From Nymphaea colorata (Eukaryota; Streptophyta; Magnoliopsida; Nymphaeales; Nymphaeaceae), in assembly GCF_008831285.2 (NCBI RefSeq), contig NC_045149.1:18367035-18431034 (forward strand): 64,000 nt of DNA, written 5' to 3'. Below the pieces are notes generated by a model that had not been told where the DNA came from, made no database searches, and was given only the letters and a program-made list of their open reading frames with translations. The number at the start of each line of letters is the position of its first letter. Position 1 is the first letter of the stretch. Both the position numbers and the translations under genes were made by a program. This document shows, piece after piece, positions 12,301 through 35,203 of the stretch.

Positions 12301-12677
12301 TCCCTTCTCTCTCCTCAGTGCAGCCTCCCTTTTGCCCCTTTTTTAATTGTCTGTCTAGTCATATTGCCATTGTCCTGTACCGCTCAGTCTGTTTGGAGGA
12401 AAGAGAGAAAAAAACAAGAGGCGCTGTCATGGGTTTGTCCATGTGTATATCGCTACCTTCTGCAAGGTGTCCATGGAGACTCCCCATGTAGAAGGCCTCT
12501 AACTTATCAGGCTTGCTTCATGGTCGCCAAATTTCACGCCTTCTTTCTGCGTCTGTTGTCTCTTTCTCTGCTATCCAACATCTGGTGATATATGTGCACA
12601 CTAGTGTTTAATTCGCTTGAGGAGAGTCTGTATAAGTCTGTAGAGGAATCCCATCGTCCTAGTTTTGTTCGAGAGAA
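12301..12677 (+). promoter_or_regulatory. Probable ABCC5 leader with several upstream ATGs
   Basis: The stretch before the ABCC5 start is pyrimidine-rich and contains upstream ATGs that open short frames, for example 12429-12491 (20 codons) and one ending at 12588 that starts near 12520. The transcription start is not visible, so it is unknown which of these are transcribed. They could lower translation of the main ORF if they are. Confidence 0.35.
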
Positions 12678-23120
<10,443 letters not shown>

Positions 23121-24787
23121 ATTGTTCGACATGCCTGTGAAACCAATGCAACGGATTGAAATACGCACATGTGCTTCATGTTGCAACTGGAATCTACCAG
23201 CAGACGGCGAAAGCTAGCACGGAAGAATGGAATGGAAGATCGCATTCTGTACAGAGAGCACTCACCTGCCTTGCACAGAGGAGGCAGCTGAGGTGGATTT
23301 GGCGCACCATTCTCAATTTTCCTTGGATGAATGGGCGCCATTCTCTCGCATAAAGAGAGTTGTGTCTATATGTGATTAAGACTCTTAGTACTGCGCCCAT
23401 AAAAGGCAAATCCACAATAATGTCATCTAGTTTACAGGGAGTGAGATGAGTCCCTTGTTTGGCGCATGCTGCCGTGCCCATGGAAGCGAACATCGTTTAG
23501 AAAAGGCAAATTGCTATCATGAAAGTAGTTAAAACCATCACTGTCATTCATTTTCCCGAATTATCATGCAAATGTCTGGTGAAGGGTAGGTACTGATGTC
23601 TGGCCAACCTGCCCCAGAGCAAGCCAGACCAGCCTGATGGACACCCAACTTGGCTCTTGCTATGTCCTGGTCAGGGTGGCGTTGCGTTGAACTGGGGTTC
23701 AGGGTGGTCAAATTGGGTCCTCTACTAAAGTTCAAGTAGAAGCTTGCTTTTATCAAACTTTGTCCGTTTATTTTAATTCGATGATACGGCTTAATTAGTT
23801 TATCCTGCCATCGCATCTGCGGTTGCCTTGCGGGCAGTATAAAAAATGTCAAGACATGGTTCCTTCCACAAAACAATAAAATATTCGCTTCTGTGCGATA
23901 TAATTTCCGATAACAAATTTTGACGCATATTGCCAAGGACTTAGCACTTATTGTCATCAGCGGTTGAGGTGGGGGTGATAAGCGGGTAGTTTCGGTTTTG
24001 AACTCTGGAGATGTCAATTCTTTATACTGCAACAGCAAAAAAAAATATATCGATATAGAAGTTGAACTCTGGAGATGTCAATTCTTTATACTGCAACTGC
24101 AAAAAAAATGTATCGATATAGAAGTTGAAAGCATAATGGAAGTGCCACTCCATAGCATCAAAAGATGGGGAGAGGGGAGCTCATGTGGGAGCTTCGGCTT
24201 TCACCGTCCTTATGCTCACTCAAAAATTATTATCATCAACTTAATTTTATTATCAATGCTCTCCACAAACCTTACTATTGTTAACCAACAAGGATTCTAC
24301 TCAAACAAGCATGAGTTCACTTGCATGACGCCCTAAGGAGATCGAATAGCATATGGCTGACAAACTTTAGAATGTGAAAAGGATTGCTCCTGTTCACGAA
24401 AATACAAGAGTACAAATAGCATTGCCCGTTATAGCATGGTAGCCCAGTAATAATGAGATACAATGCCCTCAATTAGTTACAAGTTGTCCGATTGATGAGA
24501 AATGAGATATTTTAATCCGACGTCAATGTAAATTTAAACAAAAGGCACCTCGGGGCAAAATGTGAAAAAAGAAAACATCAGGAGATTCAGGAGTGAAACC
24601 TTGTGAGCGGATTTCTCAGTAATAGTCTATATGTACAACTACTACAAACAAGCTACAAAATTTATACAAATTGACATCTCTTCAGCTTTCTCAGCTTTTT
24701 CAGATATCCAACCTTTTGATTTTCTATATTGATCCACAAATATTAAAAATAATTAACCAACAGTTACAAGACTGAAACACCACCTTG
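23121..24787. other. Convergent intergenic region between ABCC5 and the folate transporter
   Basis: Contains the two facing 3' UTRs (ABCC5 plus strand, FBT minus strand). A moderately GC-rich stretch at about 23570-23720 with repeated CCAGAC/GGTCAGGGTGG-like words looks like a repeat remnant. No gene is recognised. Confidence 0.6.
24000..24127 (+). repeat. 64-bp tandem duplication
   Basis: Two nearly identical units (24000-24063, 24064-24127) begin GAACTCTGGAGATGTCAATT, contain a poly-A run and end ATATCGATATAGAAGTT. They differ by an A/T change before the A-run and by the run itself, so the duplication is recent. Confidence 0.93.
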
Positions 24788-27020
24788 TCATCTTGTGTTT
24801 CTACCTTCTCTAATCACCATTCTTTTCCTTTCTGCAGCTGTAGATATTGACATCGGTATGTAAGATATCCATAGCAGTGGCACCAATGCTGCTACAAACT
24901 GCAAGCATATTCCAATTGGCAATCTTGCATAATTTCCGCTGGACATTCCAAGCAGGTAAGAGATTGCAGCACCAGCATATCCACTGAAAATTGATGATAG
25001 ACACAGCATAGACATAAAGAAAGCCAGAACAGAGCCTTCATATCCCTTAGGGCATCGATTTGCGAGTAGAATGGAGAACGGCAATATCTTAAACTGTGCA
25101 ACTGCTTCCGCCAATGCAGCAAAGCAGGAGATATATAGAGGGTTGGAAATTCCTAGCCAAAGGTTAAGTTGCTTCACTAAAAGAAGGTCAGATAATATGG
25201 AGATTGCATATATAATCTGCACTGCACACACTAATTTTCTCACAGGGAGTTTCTTTAGAAAGCGGTTGTATAAAACACTTGCTGACAGAACCAGCATTTG
25301 ACCAATCACTTTAGATAGTCCGATGACGGATGAATCTACGTTTAAGATCTGCGTTTGGAAGTAAAAAACAGATCCAGAGAGAATAGGAACTATAGCTGTA
25401 GATAACACAGCCCAGGATAGAGGAAACAGAATGCGTGGTTGTCTTATCACTGAGATCAGTTCAGATAACTGTCTCCTCACACTTCCGGTAACCGATTCAG
25501 CCAGAAGATGAAAATCTGAATTTGATGAATATGGTTTGGTCATCTCCAGATTTAATGATTTCTCGCTTACACTCAATGAAACGCCAAGTTGAAAGCAAAG
25601 TAGAAGGCAGAACACCAGAAACATGAACTTGGGATTTTGGGTCTTTTGCAGAATGAATCCACCAGAAAAGTTACCGACAACTCCACCAGCAGCTAGCGCT
25701 ATCCAAGCATAAGACTGAAGCTCACCAACCCTGTGGCGTTTACTGCATTCAGCAACCAAAGCATCGCCGGCGACTTCAGTTATGGATGCACCCAAGTTAC
25801 TAAGTAAAATGCAGGCCATCAAAGCGGGCAACATTTCTCCTGCGGCTGGGACCAAGGCCATGGTACCCCAAGATATTACCTGCAAAAACACTACACACAT
25901 ATGCAAAGTTATCACGAAGAAAGCTTGCTAATAGACATATATGAGGCCGCGTAAACAGTTTGCCAGTCCTCCTACAATAAAAGCAAGCACATAACAGAAA
26001 ACAGATCCATGACGCTCGAAATTCATACTGAAGACAAGCATCAGGTGCAAACACTAATTGCCGGTTTACCAGAAGAACGTTATCGACTCCCTATAACTAA
26101 AACCAATCGCAGTGTTCGATAAGTTAATAATCGGAATTGAGGAAGTCTTTTACAAAGAAGAAACATAAAATCTTTGTGTCTTTCACAACATTAATTATAA
26201 AATAAACAATCTAATTGAATCTTCGAGTACAGAGGTCAAGAAGAAAAATATAAGCAACCCCACTAGCAGAACTCTCCTCATTAATCTTCTTTATCTTCTT
26301 ACTGATATGTGCTAAATAAACAAATCATAAACAGGAAGAAGAAGAAGAAGAGAGAGAGAGAGAGAGAGAGAGAATCCGAAGAATTTTCCACAAAACCAAA
26401 TGAAGAGTTCAAAATTTGAAGAACTTTTTGCAACAGCAGTTTAGACAGAGGCCAGAGAATCTAGGAAGAAAATACCAACCTCCAATGGAAATGTACGGCA
26501 CCCTGTGTTCATCTCCAATATACAGCACATCAGAGACTATACCATATAGAGGCTTAGCCACCATAGGAAGATTAGCCGTGTTCTGAACCAACTGCAACGT
26601 CGACGGATTGATCAGAAGCGCATCCTTGAAGTAGAAGTTGAGCGCCAGCCATGGCAAACACCTGAGCCCCTGTACCCAATATCCAACACCACTCAAAACA
26701 AGCATCTCAATCCCATACTCCTCTCCCGCTTGAAGAAGCCAGCCTTTAGCGCCATTTGGTAGATCGGTTTCCCTCCTTGTCGGTCTCTTCTGCGTCCGGT
26801 TGGGACTCAAGAAGGGTTTCAGAGATTGGTTTCTAGAGTTTTTAGTGTTGCTCCTGCTGGGCAGAGAGACTTTGGGGTTCTTGCGCGAATTGGAGGCTGC
26901 GAGAAAGATGGAGAACCGCGTTGATGGCATGAGTGTAACTCTTTGATTAGGAAAAGTCGACTGAGATGGGCATAACCGGAGATTCGGTCTGCTACAGAAA
27001 CTCATTCTGCCGGTTTCCAT
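24788..27020 (-). CDS. Folate-biopterin transporter family protein, probably plastidial (FBT8/9 type)
   Basis: Two exons on the minus strand: 27020-26480 and 25890-24788, giving 547 residues. The first 80-90 residues are rich in Ser, Arg, Asn and Lys and poor in acidic residues, as in a chloroplast transit peptide. The rest is a polytopic MFS-like protein with family motifs LNFYFKDALLINPSTLQLVQ, NLPMVAKPLYGIVSDVLYIG, HRVPYISIG, ISWGTMALVPAAGE and LLSNLGASITEVAGDALVAE. The family carries folates or pterins across plastid and other membranes; the substrate here is not known. The first intron ends at an unusual TAG 25892-25891, the only acceptor that keeps frame and the conserved VFLQ; a stronger-looking CAG lies 11 bases downstream. 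A GA-rich leader precedes the ATG. Best match from memory is At2g33280. Confidence 0.9.
26335..26373. repeat. (GAA)n(GA)n microsatellite in FBT intron
   Basis: GAA units run into about twelve GA units. It lies inside the intron 25891-26479, so on the transcript it is a (TC)n(TTC)n tract. Confidence 0.95.
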
Positions 27021-30000
27021 CTTCTCAGAAAGGGAGAGCGAGAGAGAGAGAGATGCTCTCTCTTATTCACAGGCTTTGGGAGATTCGGTTATTCAGGGGA
27101 GAGGAAGCCATCAGCAGCAAGGAATAAGTATTATATCAAGCATGGCCAGGGAGACGGAAAGAGAGAGGGAGAAGGGAGGAGAAGATTCGAGATTTTCGTG
27201 GTTTCTTGTCTTTCTAGGTGGGCCGGGGGAGCGCCGTGTCCTCTCCCTCCCTCTCTTTCTCAAATGGAGGACTACGGCTTCAAATCACAGCTTCACTTCA
27301 TGAGAGGGACGGGCGGCGCTTCCATGGGAAATAATCTCCGTTCTCCCTTATTTTCCTAGCAAATTACTGGGTGTAAGCCTCACCGTATACCTGCTCTTAT
27401 TTTCGATTCCGCGGTTCCTTGTTGAAACACAAGAATCTCCACCAACTACTTTTGAGTTTGACACGCAACAATCTTCAACAGTTGCAGAAAGTTTCACATT
27501 TGGTGATCGGGGCACGATTAGAATGTGTAACTATGAAACTAAATCACACAAGAAAGTGAGTCATAACAGTTATCTCATTTTCGCAATTCGGTTTCTAATG
27601 CGAAGAAAGATGTTCTGACCTTCTTCATGAAGTATGTTCGTTTTTTTTACGGTGATTAATCACATGGGGTTGTGCTTTTGGATCCTATCTTCTCGCCTTT
27701 GATTGGTATCTACTTTCTCATTTGCTTCAATGGCGGATACTGTTTTTAGTCATGAGGGATCCGACAAAATTGGAACGAGACACATTCATAAGGATTAAAT
27801 AAATCATTTTTTACATTTCGTATGTTATTTATTCTTTTCCCCTAAATGGCACCACTCAAAATAAGTTTCTCTAGCATCAATTGTATGCCAAGGAATATCT
27901 CGCCAAATTAGGACCATGTTATATTATAATAAGCAAGAGGCACATGTTGGTGGTTGGGGTAATGAGTCCAAAAAATAAATGGCTGCCCATGATGCACCAC
28001 CGCACCCTCCCTTTCATGAAGGAAAATTTTCATGTTCAGGGCTTCGTTTTGTTACGATCTCAAAGAAGGCTCTAACATTTTCCATATCCTTGATACAAAC
28101 CTCAGTTTGAACAACTTAGCTCTTTTACCAAATGTTTTCTACAATAAACAAGTTGGGGCTAGACAGATTGTGTCGAGAGAAATATATTTGTGGAATAAAA
28201 TCTTGAGCTTCTTCATCCTAAAGTTCCCAAATAATGATTTTTAAATGATGGAAGAGCCGGAACGAAAGAGTTTATTAGGGTCCAGCTTAAAAGTGAATCA
28301 CATAGCAAGAAAGCAAAATTTTTGAACAAATATGCCAATTATGTCGACAAAATGAACAACTAAACTAGACTTTCCATTTGGCGTGGGTTTGGAAATGGGG
28401 CAATTTAAGAGAGGGAGGGTTCTGTTGGTAATGTATGAGGAGAGGCCACTGGTCCTGCCTGCATTTGAATGGTGCTAAAACAGAAGGGTCCTTTTCATCG
28501 TTGAACAAGGAAGTGATGGCCTACATGTCGCAGATTTGGACTATTTTGTGTTCCCACCATACAAGTGTCCATTGGGAGGTCCTACTAAGATTTTTCTCAG
28601 GCCTCGCTCTCCACTGGAACTGATCCTGTGGATCCCGTCCCTTCACCGTGCTCTCTCGAAGTATCTTCCATGCTCGTGTCTCAGAATTTGTGCCTAATTG
28701 GCGTAATGCAGTTGATCCATGTGGTGCAGAACTGACACATGATCAGTTCAATTCCCATCATCACTTTGCTTTTCTGCTGTATAAGGTGGAGTATGAAAGC
28801 TCTTTTCCAGGCAGTGGATCCTAATCGTCTTGCTCACTCGAAACCCCAAGATTTGCAGGATGTTTTTATGTATTCAACTTGTTACATGGAAACCTTGTTT
28901 TGTTTGGCAATCAAAGTTTAAAAACCTAGTCCTAAATGGAACACTGAGAAAAGGCCATGAAATTCACGGGAGGGAAACACCTAACTTTTACTTGTACAAG
29001 GAGAGAAAACTATGAGAATGAAACTCTGTCTACACCCTCAGAGAGAGAGCAAGTTTGATTGTTTGTTTTGTCTTTATGCACTTTTGCTCATATTCTGTTG
29101 CTGTAGTCCGATGCTGTTATAAGAAAAGTAAAGCCACAGAAGAAGGAAAAGCCGCCAGAAAAGGAAAAACGTAAACAGAGAAACAGAACCGCAGGCCATA
29201 TTGGGGCTAAACTTAATAAGTGGCCAAGGCTCTAGATGTGAAAAATAGCAAAGCAACCTCCACACCCTCAACAAAGTAAGTATGTGCGTAGAAGCAACGT
29301 GAAACAAGTAGTTTGCAAAAATTCTGAAAGAGTGTTGCAGCGTGAAGGTCAAATGAGTCAAGGGGAGCTTCACTCACCATGTCAATACAGCAAACAGACG
29401 GCTTGTTTAAATCCATAGATAACTTATAAAGAGAACAACAATGCTTACGTCTTATCTCTTTCCTTTTTCTCATTCTTGTATGCGAAAAAAACAGGTTGCT
29501 GCCAATTAGAAAAGGCTTCATGCCTGCTACCGTAGAAAGACGACAAAATAACAAAAGCTTATGCTTTAGCTGCCAAATTAGTACTTCAATGCACAGCTCC
29601 ACTGTATATTCCGCTTCAATTATAGGTTGTGTTATCAAGGCGTCAATTATTGGGAAACATACTATGCATTACAGACAAATATACAGACACCACTTCACCC
29701 ACGAAGAACAAGCGCCGTTGTTGACGCCAGCAAAGCCGACATTGTACAGGGGATTCGGCATCTGACTGCCTGCTGATACCGTTGTGCCAAATTGGTCAAA
29801 TCTTATTTCATGGTAACCACTGTTTCCTATTTCAGCCGGCATGTCGTCCAATATGCATCCAATGGGCTGCAAACCCGGCGATGCTGGCTGATACAGGTGT
29901 TGAAAATTTGAGTTCCTCTCTGTTTTATTAAACATAGTAAAATTGCTTATTAATTAGATTTAAATAGAAAATATAGAAATAGCCCGAAACATATACAGCA

Positions 30001-30712
30001 CTACCAATACTGATAACACTCACAGTAACAATTATCAGACTCGCGCTCATCAGATAAATGTACTTGCTAGTCATTAGATAGATGTGCCTGTAAATTGGGG
30101 ATTGTAGAAACATGAGCCGTAGAAGCAACAGTGACGGCATTACTCTCTCCCTCTCTATCAGCATCCATGCACCAAAAGTTACAAAAGGAAACGTGATACA
30201 AGTCCCACGGTACCCTTGTAAGAGTAACTTTTCTTGACAATTAAGAAAGCAACAGCTTAAAATTTTGCTTGAAGCCATTCGCACATCTAGAAATCGATGT
30301 CGGGCATAATCCAAACAGTTTGACTGAGTTAATCCTCATAGATGAGACAATTATAACAATTCATTGAATAATGTTTCTGATACTAAAATATAACCAAACA
30401 AACCCAGGAGCAGATTGCATGTTATACAGAAGTAAATGGTTGCATGTTATACACAAGTAAATGTACTGTTATACAAAGCCCTTCGAGGAAGGAATTACAA
30501 ATTTCATTAAGAATGAGAAACAGTAAACGTGTCCACATGAGATGCCATAATAAACATGCCATCTGTGCTTAGTTATGGATGCTGAACTTTGTTTTCCCAT
30601 CTTCGACAATATGGTCGAAGATGCATGGACAGCACAGTTTAACCCAAATACGTTTCATGTGCATGAGGTTGTGTCAAAAGATGACCTGTCATGTCTTTGA
30701 TATGTCTTCGTA
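27021..30712. other. FBT leader/promoter and HAD-gene downstream region
   Basis: Positions 27021-27300 are purine-rich on the plus strand (GAGAGA runs), probably the FBT leader and promoter. From about 30500 the sequence is the likely 3' UTR of the HAD gene. Between them there is no recognised gene, apart from one unidentified open segment near 29669-29920. Confidence 0.55.
29669..29920 (-). other. Unidentified open segment, possible orphan exon
   Basis: On the minus strand, following a possible acceptor (AAAACAG, about 29920), a frame of roughly 80 codons reads as a soluble, balanced protein with Pro, Gly, Asp and aromatic residues (for example GLQPIGCILDDMPAEIG and MPNPLYNVGFAGVNNG). It looks more like real protein than other frames nearby, somewhat like the C-terminal part of a transcription factor, but I cannot name a family. 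No partner exon or DNA-binding domain is visible on either side. It may be a gene relic or chance. Confidence 0.25.
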
Positions 30713-33700
30713 TTACAGCGATAAATCAAAATTTGCTTCTAGTAATGGGTATATTTCAATTAGCGAAGAAACTCTAAAATCAGGTCGTACGTCAATAAAA
30801 GAATCAGGAGAGGCATATTTTCCCTTTTCATCAAGCAAGCATGTAAAAGCACCTGCTCTTCGTCCACAAGTTACCTGCAAGATACAGGGTGTCATGCGTT
30901 CACATTGAGTACCATCAACATCAAAACAAATTGTGAACCTGTCAAAGTTTTCTACCCCAAGGCTTTGTTGATTTATTTTCAACCACATAAAACTTGCAAT
31001 ATTATTATCACAAAAATGGAATATTCATAATCTTGTATTGTCCATAAAAATCCATCAGAGCAAAAAATTTGCACCATTTACTTTCAGGTCATCTGAATGG
31101 AGACGTATTTGGCATTTGTAAGTTGGCCCAGAGGATATAACACAACATAGGTGGTAAGCGGAAATGCTGAAAGGCAAGTCAGTTGCCAAGATTCTAAGAA
31201 GTCAGTGGAAATAAGAGTCAAATGATTGCATAACCACTTACATCATCCCGAAGGCTGTCACCAACCATTATTACTTCATCTGGACGGACACCCCACACAG
31301 AGCAGATACTTAGTAGTGGAGCAGGATCAGGTTTATACGGATGAAATTCCCTGCTTAATGCTGGATCAAATGACAACTGTGGGAAAAGCAAACATAAACA
31401 AGGTGAACAGATCATAGCCTGATCAAACTAAAAAAAAACTGCATGTTGAGCATCTGAAGGGAATGATCAGTGTCCAAGGTGTGCATCGAATAATTGGACC
31501 TTGAGAATATACTTCATGCTATTGTTCAAGGAAGAAAAGACATCCTCTCTCTCTCTCTAGTTAAACCTATCTTGCTGTTGAGTATTTAACTATTTATAAA
31601 AGCTGAATGCATGATGATATGATATCATTTGAACCAGCCCTTCTGTACAGTGGAGCTCCTGACTACATATGGATGCAGCTACTTAGAGTTGATCCATAGT
31701 CACTTCATATTACCAGATATTGAGCTAACGCCTTTTGTCTTCTTATTCAGTCGTACAGGTACTGCCTATCTTGAGGCCAGCAAATAAAATTTTTTATGAA
31801 ATAAAGGGGGCAAATTGACAAGCTAGATCTGAGTCATCTGACATTTTGGGCCTAACCATACTCTCTTGTTTCAACATCTTATAGATATTTACTATTCAGT
31901 GAAGCTACCTGTGTAAGTTCATCATGCATTTAAGCTAGAGAAAGCCCCACTACCTTTTCTTTAGCTGAAATCCTAAGTGCATTAACCCAGCCTACTCTGA
32001 TATCTAAATATTGCCAGGAGTGAAGAACATGCCTTCTACTCACAGTATTCTTTGATATAAAGAATGACATATTAGGATGCTCTCATGGTGCCTTCCATAG
32101 AGCAGATCATTTTCTGAACATATCCACAAAGAACATTAAATGCTATGCATCATTTCCTTTTTCAAGGATGTTGCTTTATGAAATTTTCAATATAAGTGAC
32201 TAAATCCTAAATATTTTCCCACAGGCATTTTGTGAGTGCCTTGTGACATGGTCACCACACGTGAAGAGAGTTCACTAGTAAATTCACCATCCACATATAG
32301 CAAATTTATATGCAAAAGCAAATTGATTTTTCTTTTCTATGCATGCAAATAGCATGCTCACATTGTTGAACCAAGCCTTGCCGCTTTTGTTCTTCGATAA
32401 TAGCTACTAAAAGCTGATTTTGTATATTATCACAAATTTTTCACCATCAGAAACATACCCCAAATCGCAAATGGAACAAATCAACAGCTGTCTTGACGTT
32501 CCGAGTAATCAAGCCTCTTCTGCACAAAGAAAAAAAATTGTTTCATGCTTGATGGCTAACAACAGCTCAATAAAGTCATCCAATGAGTTACCGATGAAAT
32601 AAGCAGGTTCAAGACGATATTCATGATCATCACAATTAAGAAATGTCGTGTTTCAACACATGGCAGTTCTGCAAAGCTATTTACGAAAATACATACAACA
32701 CTTTACAGATCTAAGACCTTATTTGCTCCTGTATCATTAGTTGCCTATAAGCTTGAAAAGAGCCAAACTCCCTTATTGTGAAAAATTACAATTAGTCATC
32801 AAGTTTTGATATCCTTTTTAGACACACTGACATATTCTCAAGGAAAAGCACTAACTCGGGATGAAACTATGGAAAGTTATTTATGCCTTTCAAGAAGACC
32901 ACTTGATAACGGTGGAATGGTTAGTCACTGCTTCTGATTAATTTAATTTATCTTTTCCCCTCATTTTTCACATCCTATTCTCAAACTTACAATCTTCCAG
33001 TAGACTAATAGACATCACAAAGATACTAAGCCCTTGCCAAGAAAAAAATAGATAAGGCTATATGGATAACTATCCTGTGGAACAAAACAAACTTTTTTTC
33101 CAACAACAGGGGTTGAATACTAACAGGGAAAGAGAGGTATACCGTATCTGTCTAGCATCAAGAAATTCACAAAGCTCCTTTGCACCTGCAACATAATGCA
33201 ATTCTGGGTTAGAGTAACCAATCAAGGATGCCTGCACTCTCAAACTCTCTGGAAGGATAATCAAGATGCTCTGTGTTAATGAAACTTCAATCAAGGAGAT
33301 GACGGAAAATTGGTTACCAGAATATGCCATGTCACAGGAAGCATGAGAGTGAAAACAAGAGATCAGCGCAGAGATGCCCAATCTCCTGTATATAGTCTAT
33401 GCATATAGACAGAGGACTCAATAAAAGGTGATAAGGAATAGTCAACAGAAATTTTCCAAAAGTACATAATGTTGCTAGAGCAATTAGAAAAAGTAGAAAA
33501 GTATATATCTGGCATAGAAAAAATAATCACATTTATTCAGTAAGATTAAAAAATTAGTGAACCCTCATAGCATTGGTGAATAGAAGAATGAGGTTAGATC
33601 TTTGACAATCCAGAAGCATCTAACTTCAAGAGAATCTCCGACACTTGGACTATATAAGCACACTCTATCAGGCCCATTTTTAGATGGTTGCTTCCCAAAG

Positions 33701-35203
33701 AGCAACCAAAATTGCTTCAAACAACACGTTTAAGATGCTTATTTAACAGCAGTGGGCCCAAACAGCAGAAAACAAGTTCTGATGAGGTCGTATTTCAGTT
33801 ACACATCCTGCCAACTACAGCTGCTTCCGTAACTGGATTTAACCAGCTATCTGTGTTGCAAGCATGACAATCCTTGGTTGGCCTAACTGATTCTTAGACA
33901 TAGATGTGCACATAAAAGGCAGGAATATCACAACAAAATTCCAACTCCAGGAGGAAAAAGAAAAAGATAAAGATGAATTGACAAAGCATCGGCAATTCTC
34001 CGGTAAATTCCCATTTAGAATGAAACCCAAGCTATGCAAATGGAAGAGACTACCAGGACAGTAACAAAAGGAGGGACGTTATGACACAGTTTCTTATTAC
34101 AAGATTATAAGGTCAAGATATACATGAAAATAAAATCTGCACGAGATAATAGTCACATGTGGATAATTAACAATTTAACAGGAATTGACAACCATACGTC
34201 ATACTGGAAAGGTAAGCAGAGACTTGCCACGGACTCACGGTGGTGATTTATCATTGGTTCAGATGAATAGTTAAACCAGAAAAAAAAGAGGGTGGGGGGT
34301 GTGGGGCGCTTTTTTTCCTTTTGTTAGATTAGACACCAAAGAGTTTCGAGGACCGGGTAATGTGTAACTACAATTTTCTAAATGTGAACGAGTTTCCGGA
34401 CTGCAGAAGGAACGAAGGAAAACAATATAGGCAAAACATGATTTTCTAGTTTTCTACTTTTAACATTGGCTAGTCTACGCATTAGCAAAATCAGTTCGAT
34501 CGACGTCCATAACGGTGTTTACGTACAAACAATGTGAAACCCACAAACGATTTGGCAGCTACAATGCCAAGCATCAACGCACATTCCACGAAGCGAAGCT
34601 TGGTCAAATGACAGAAGCTCCCATTTCCGAGAAACTCTCAGAAAACCACTCAGAACATGAAACCCAAAATCAAGAATTAACACAACCGTGTCAAGACCTC
34701 CGAAAAAGATGTCAACTAGAAGTAAAACTAGCACCACCCACATCGCACAAGGTCGAAAAATACAAGTCCCCAGAACGCAACAAACCGTATCGTCATTTTT
34801 TCTACCATATTTCTTCTCCAAATACGATGACAATCACTTCTAGCAAGCTATAATAGAGTCCGACTTCACCTGGCATTATCTGGAGCTGCTCGAGTCCTCT
34901 GCGCTCAAAATCCGCAATGATGTCATACGCCTTCTGCTGCCTATCCGGGCTCCAACTGTCAATATGCTGCAAGATATCCACCCCAAGCGAAGATGACGAC
35001 TTGATCGAGGCATAGTCGTCGCCAAGAACCGCCCTGTACATTGCGGAGAAGTCGATGACGGGAACCGTAAGGGTTCCGTCCATGTCGAAGACGACTCCTC
35101 TGAGCTTCGCCTTCGGCGGGCTCAAGTTTTGCATTCCAGAGGTAGAGAATCTGGCAGCCATCGATGGCCGAAACCAGTGAAGAACTCTCGATAAGGAATT
35201 CAT
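30713..35203 (-). CDS. HAD-superfamily hydrolase (At2g33255 type)
   Basis: Complete five-exon gene on the minus strand: 35203-34870, 33185-33143 (43 nt), 32519-32459 (61 nt), 31376-31242 and 30874-30713; all introns GT-AG and phases add up to 244 residues, matching the Arabidopsis length. The HAD motifs are all present: motif I FDMDGTLT (nucleophile D40, acid/base D42), motif II LITRN (T131), motif III Lys in YKPDP (K161) and motif IV GDSLRDD (185-191). The short helical cap (about residues 47-110) is of the phosphoglycolate-phosphatase-like type. The first 30 residues are basic with Ser and Arg and no acidic residue, suggesting a plastid or mitochondrial presequence. The physiological substrate is unknown. 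Two very small exons make it easy to mis-predict. Confidence 0.94.

Noticed and set aside
25800-26054. Frame reading across the FBT intron into exon 2 via the CAG acceptor
   Set aside because: It yields an early stop and breaks the conserved transporter sequence; kept only as a splicing observation.
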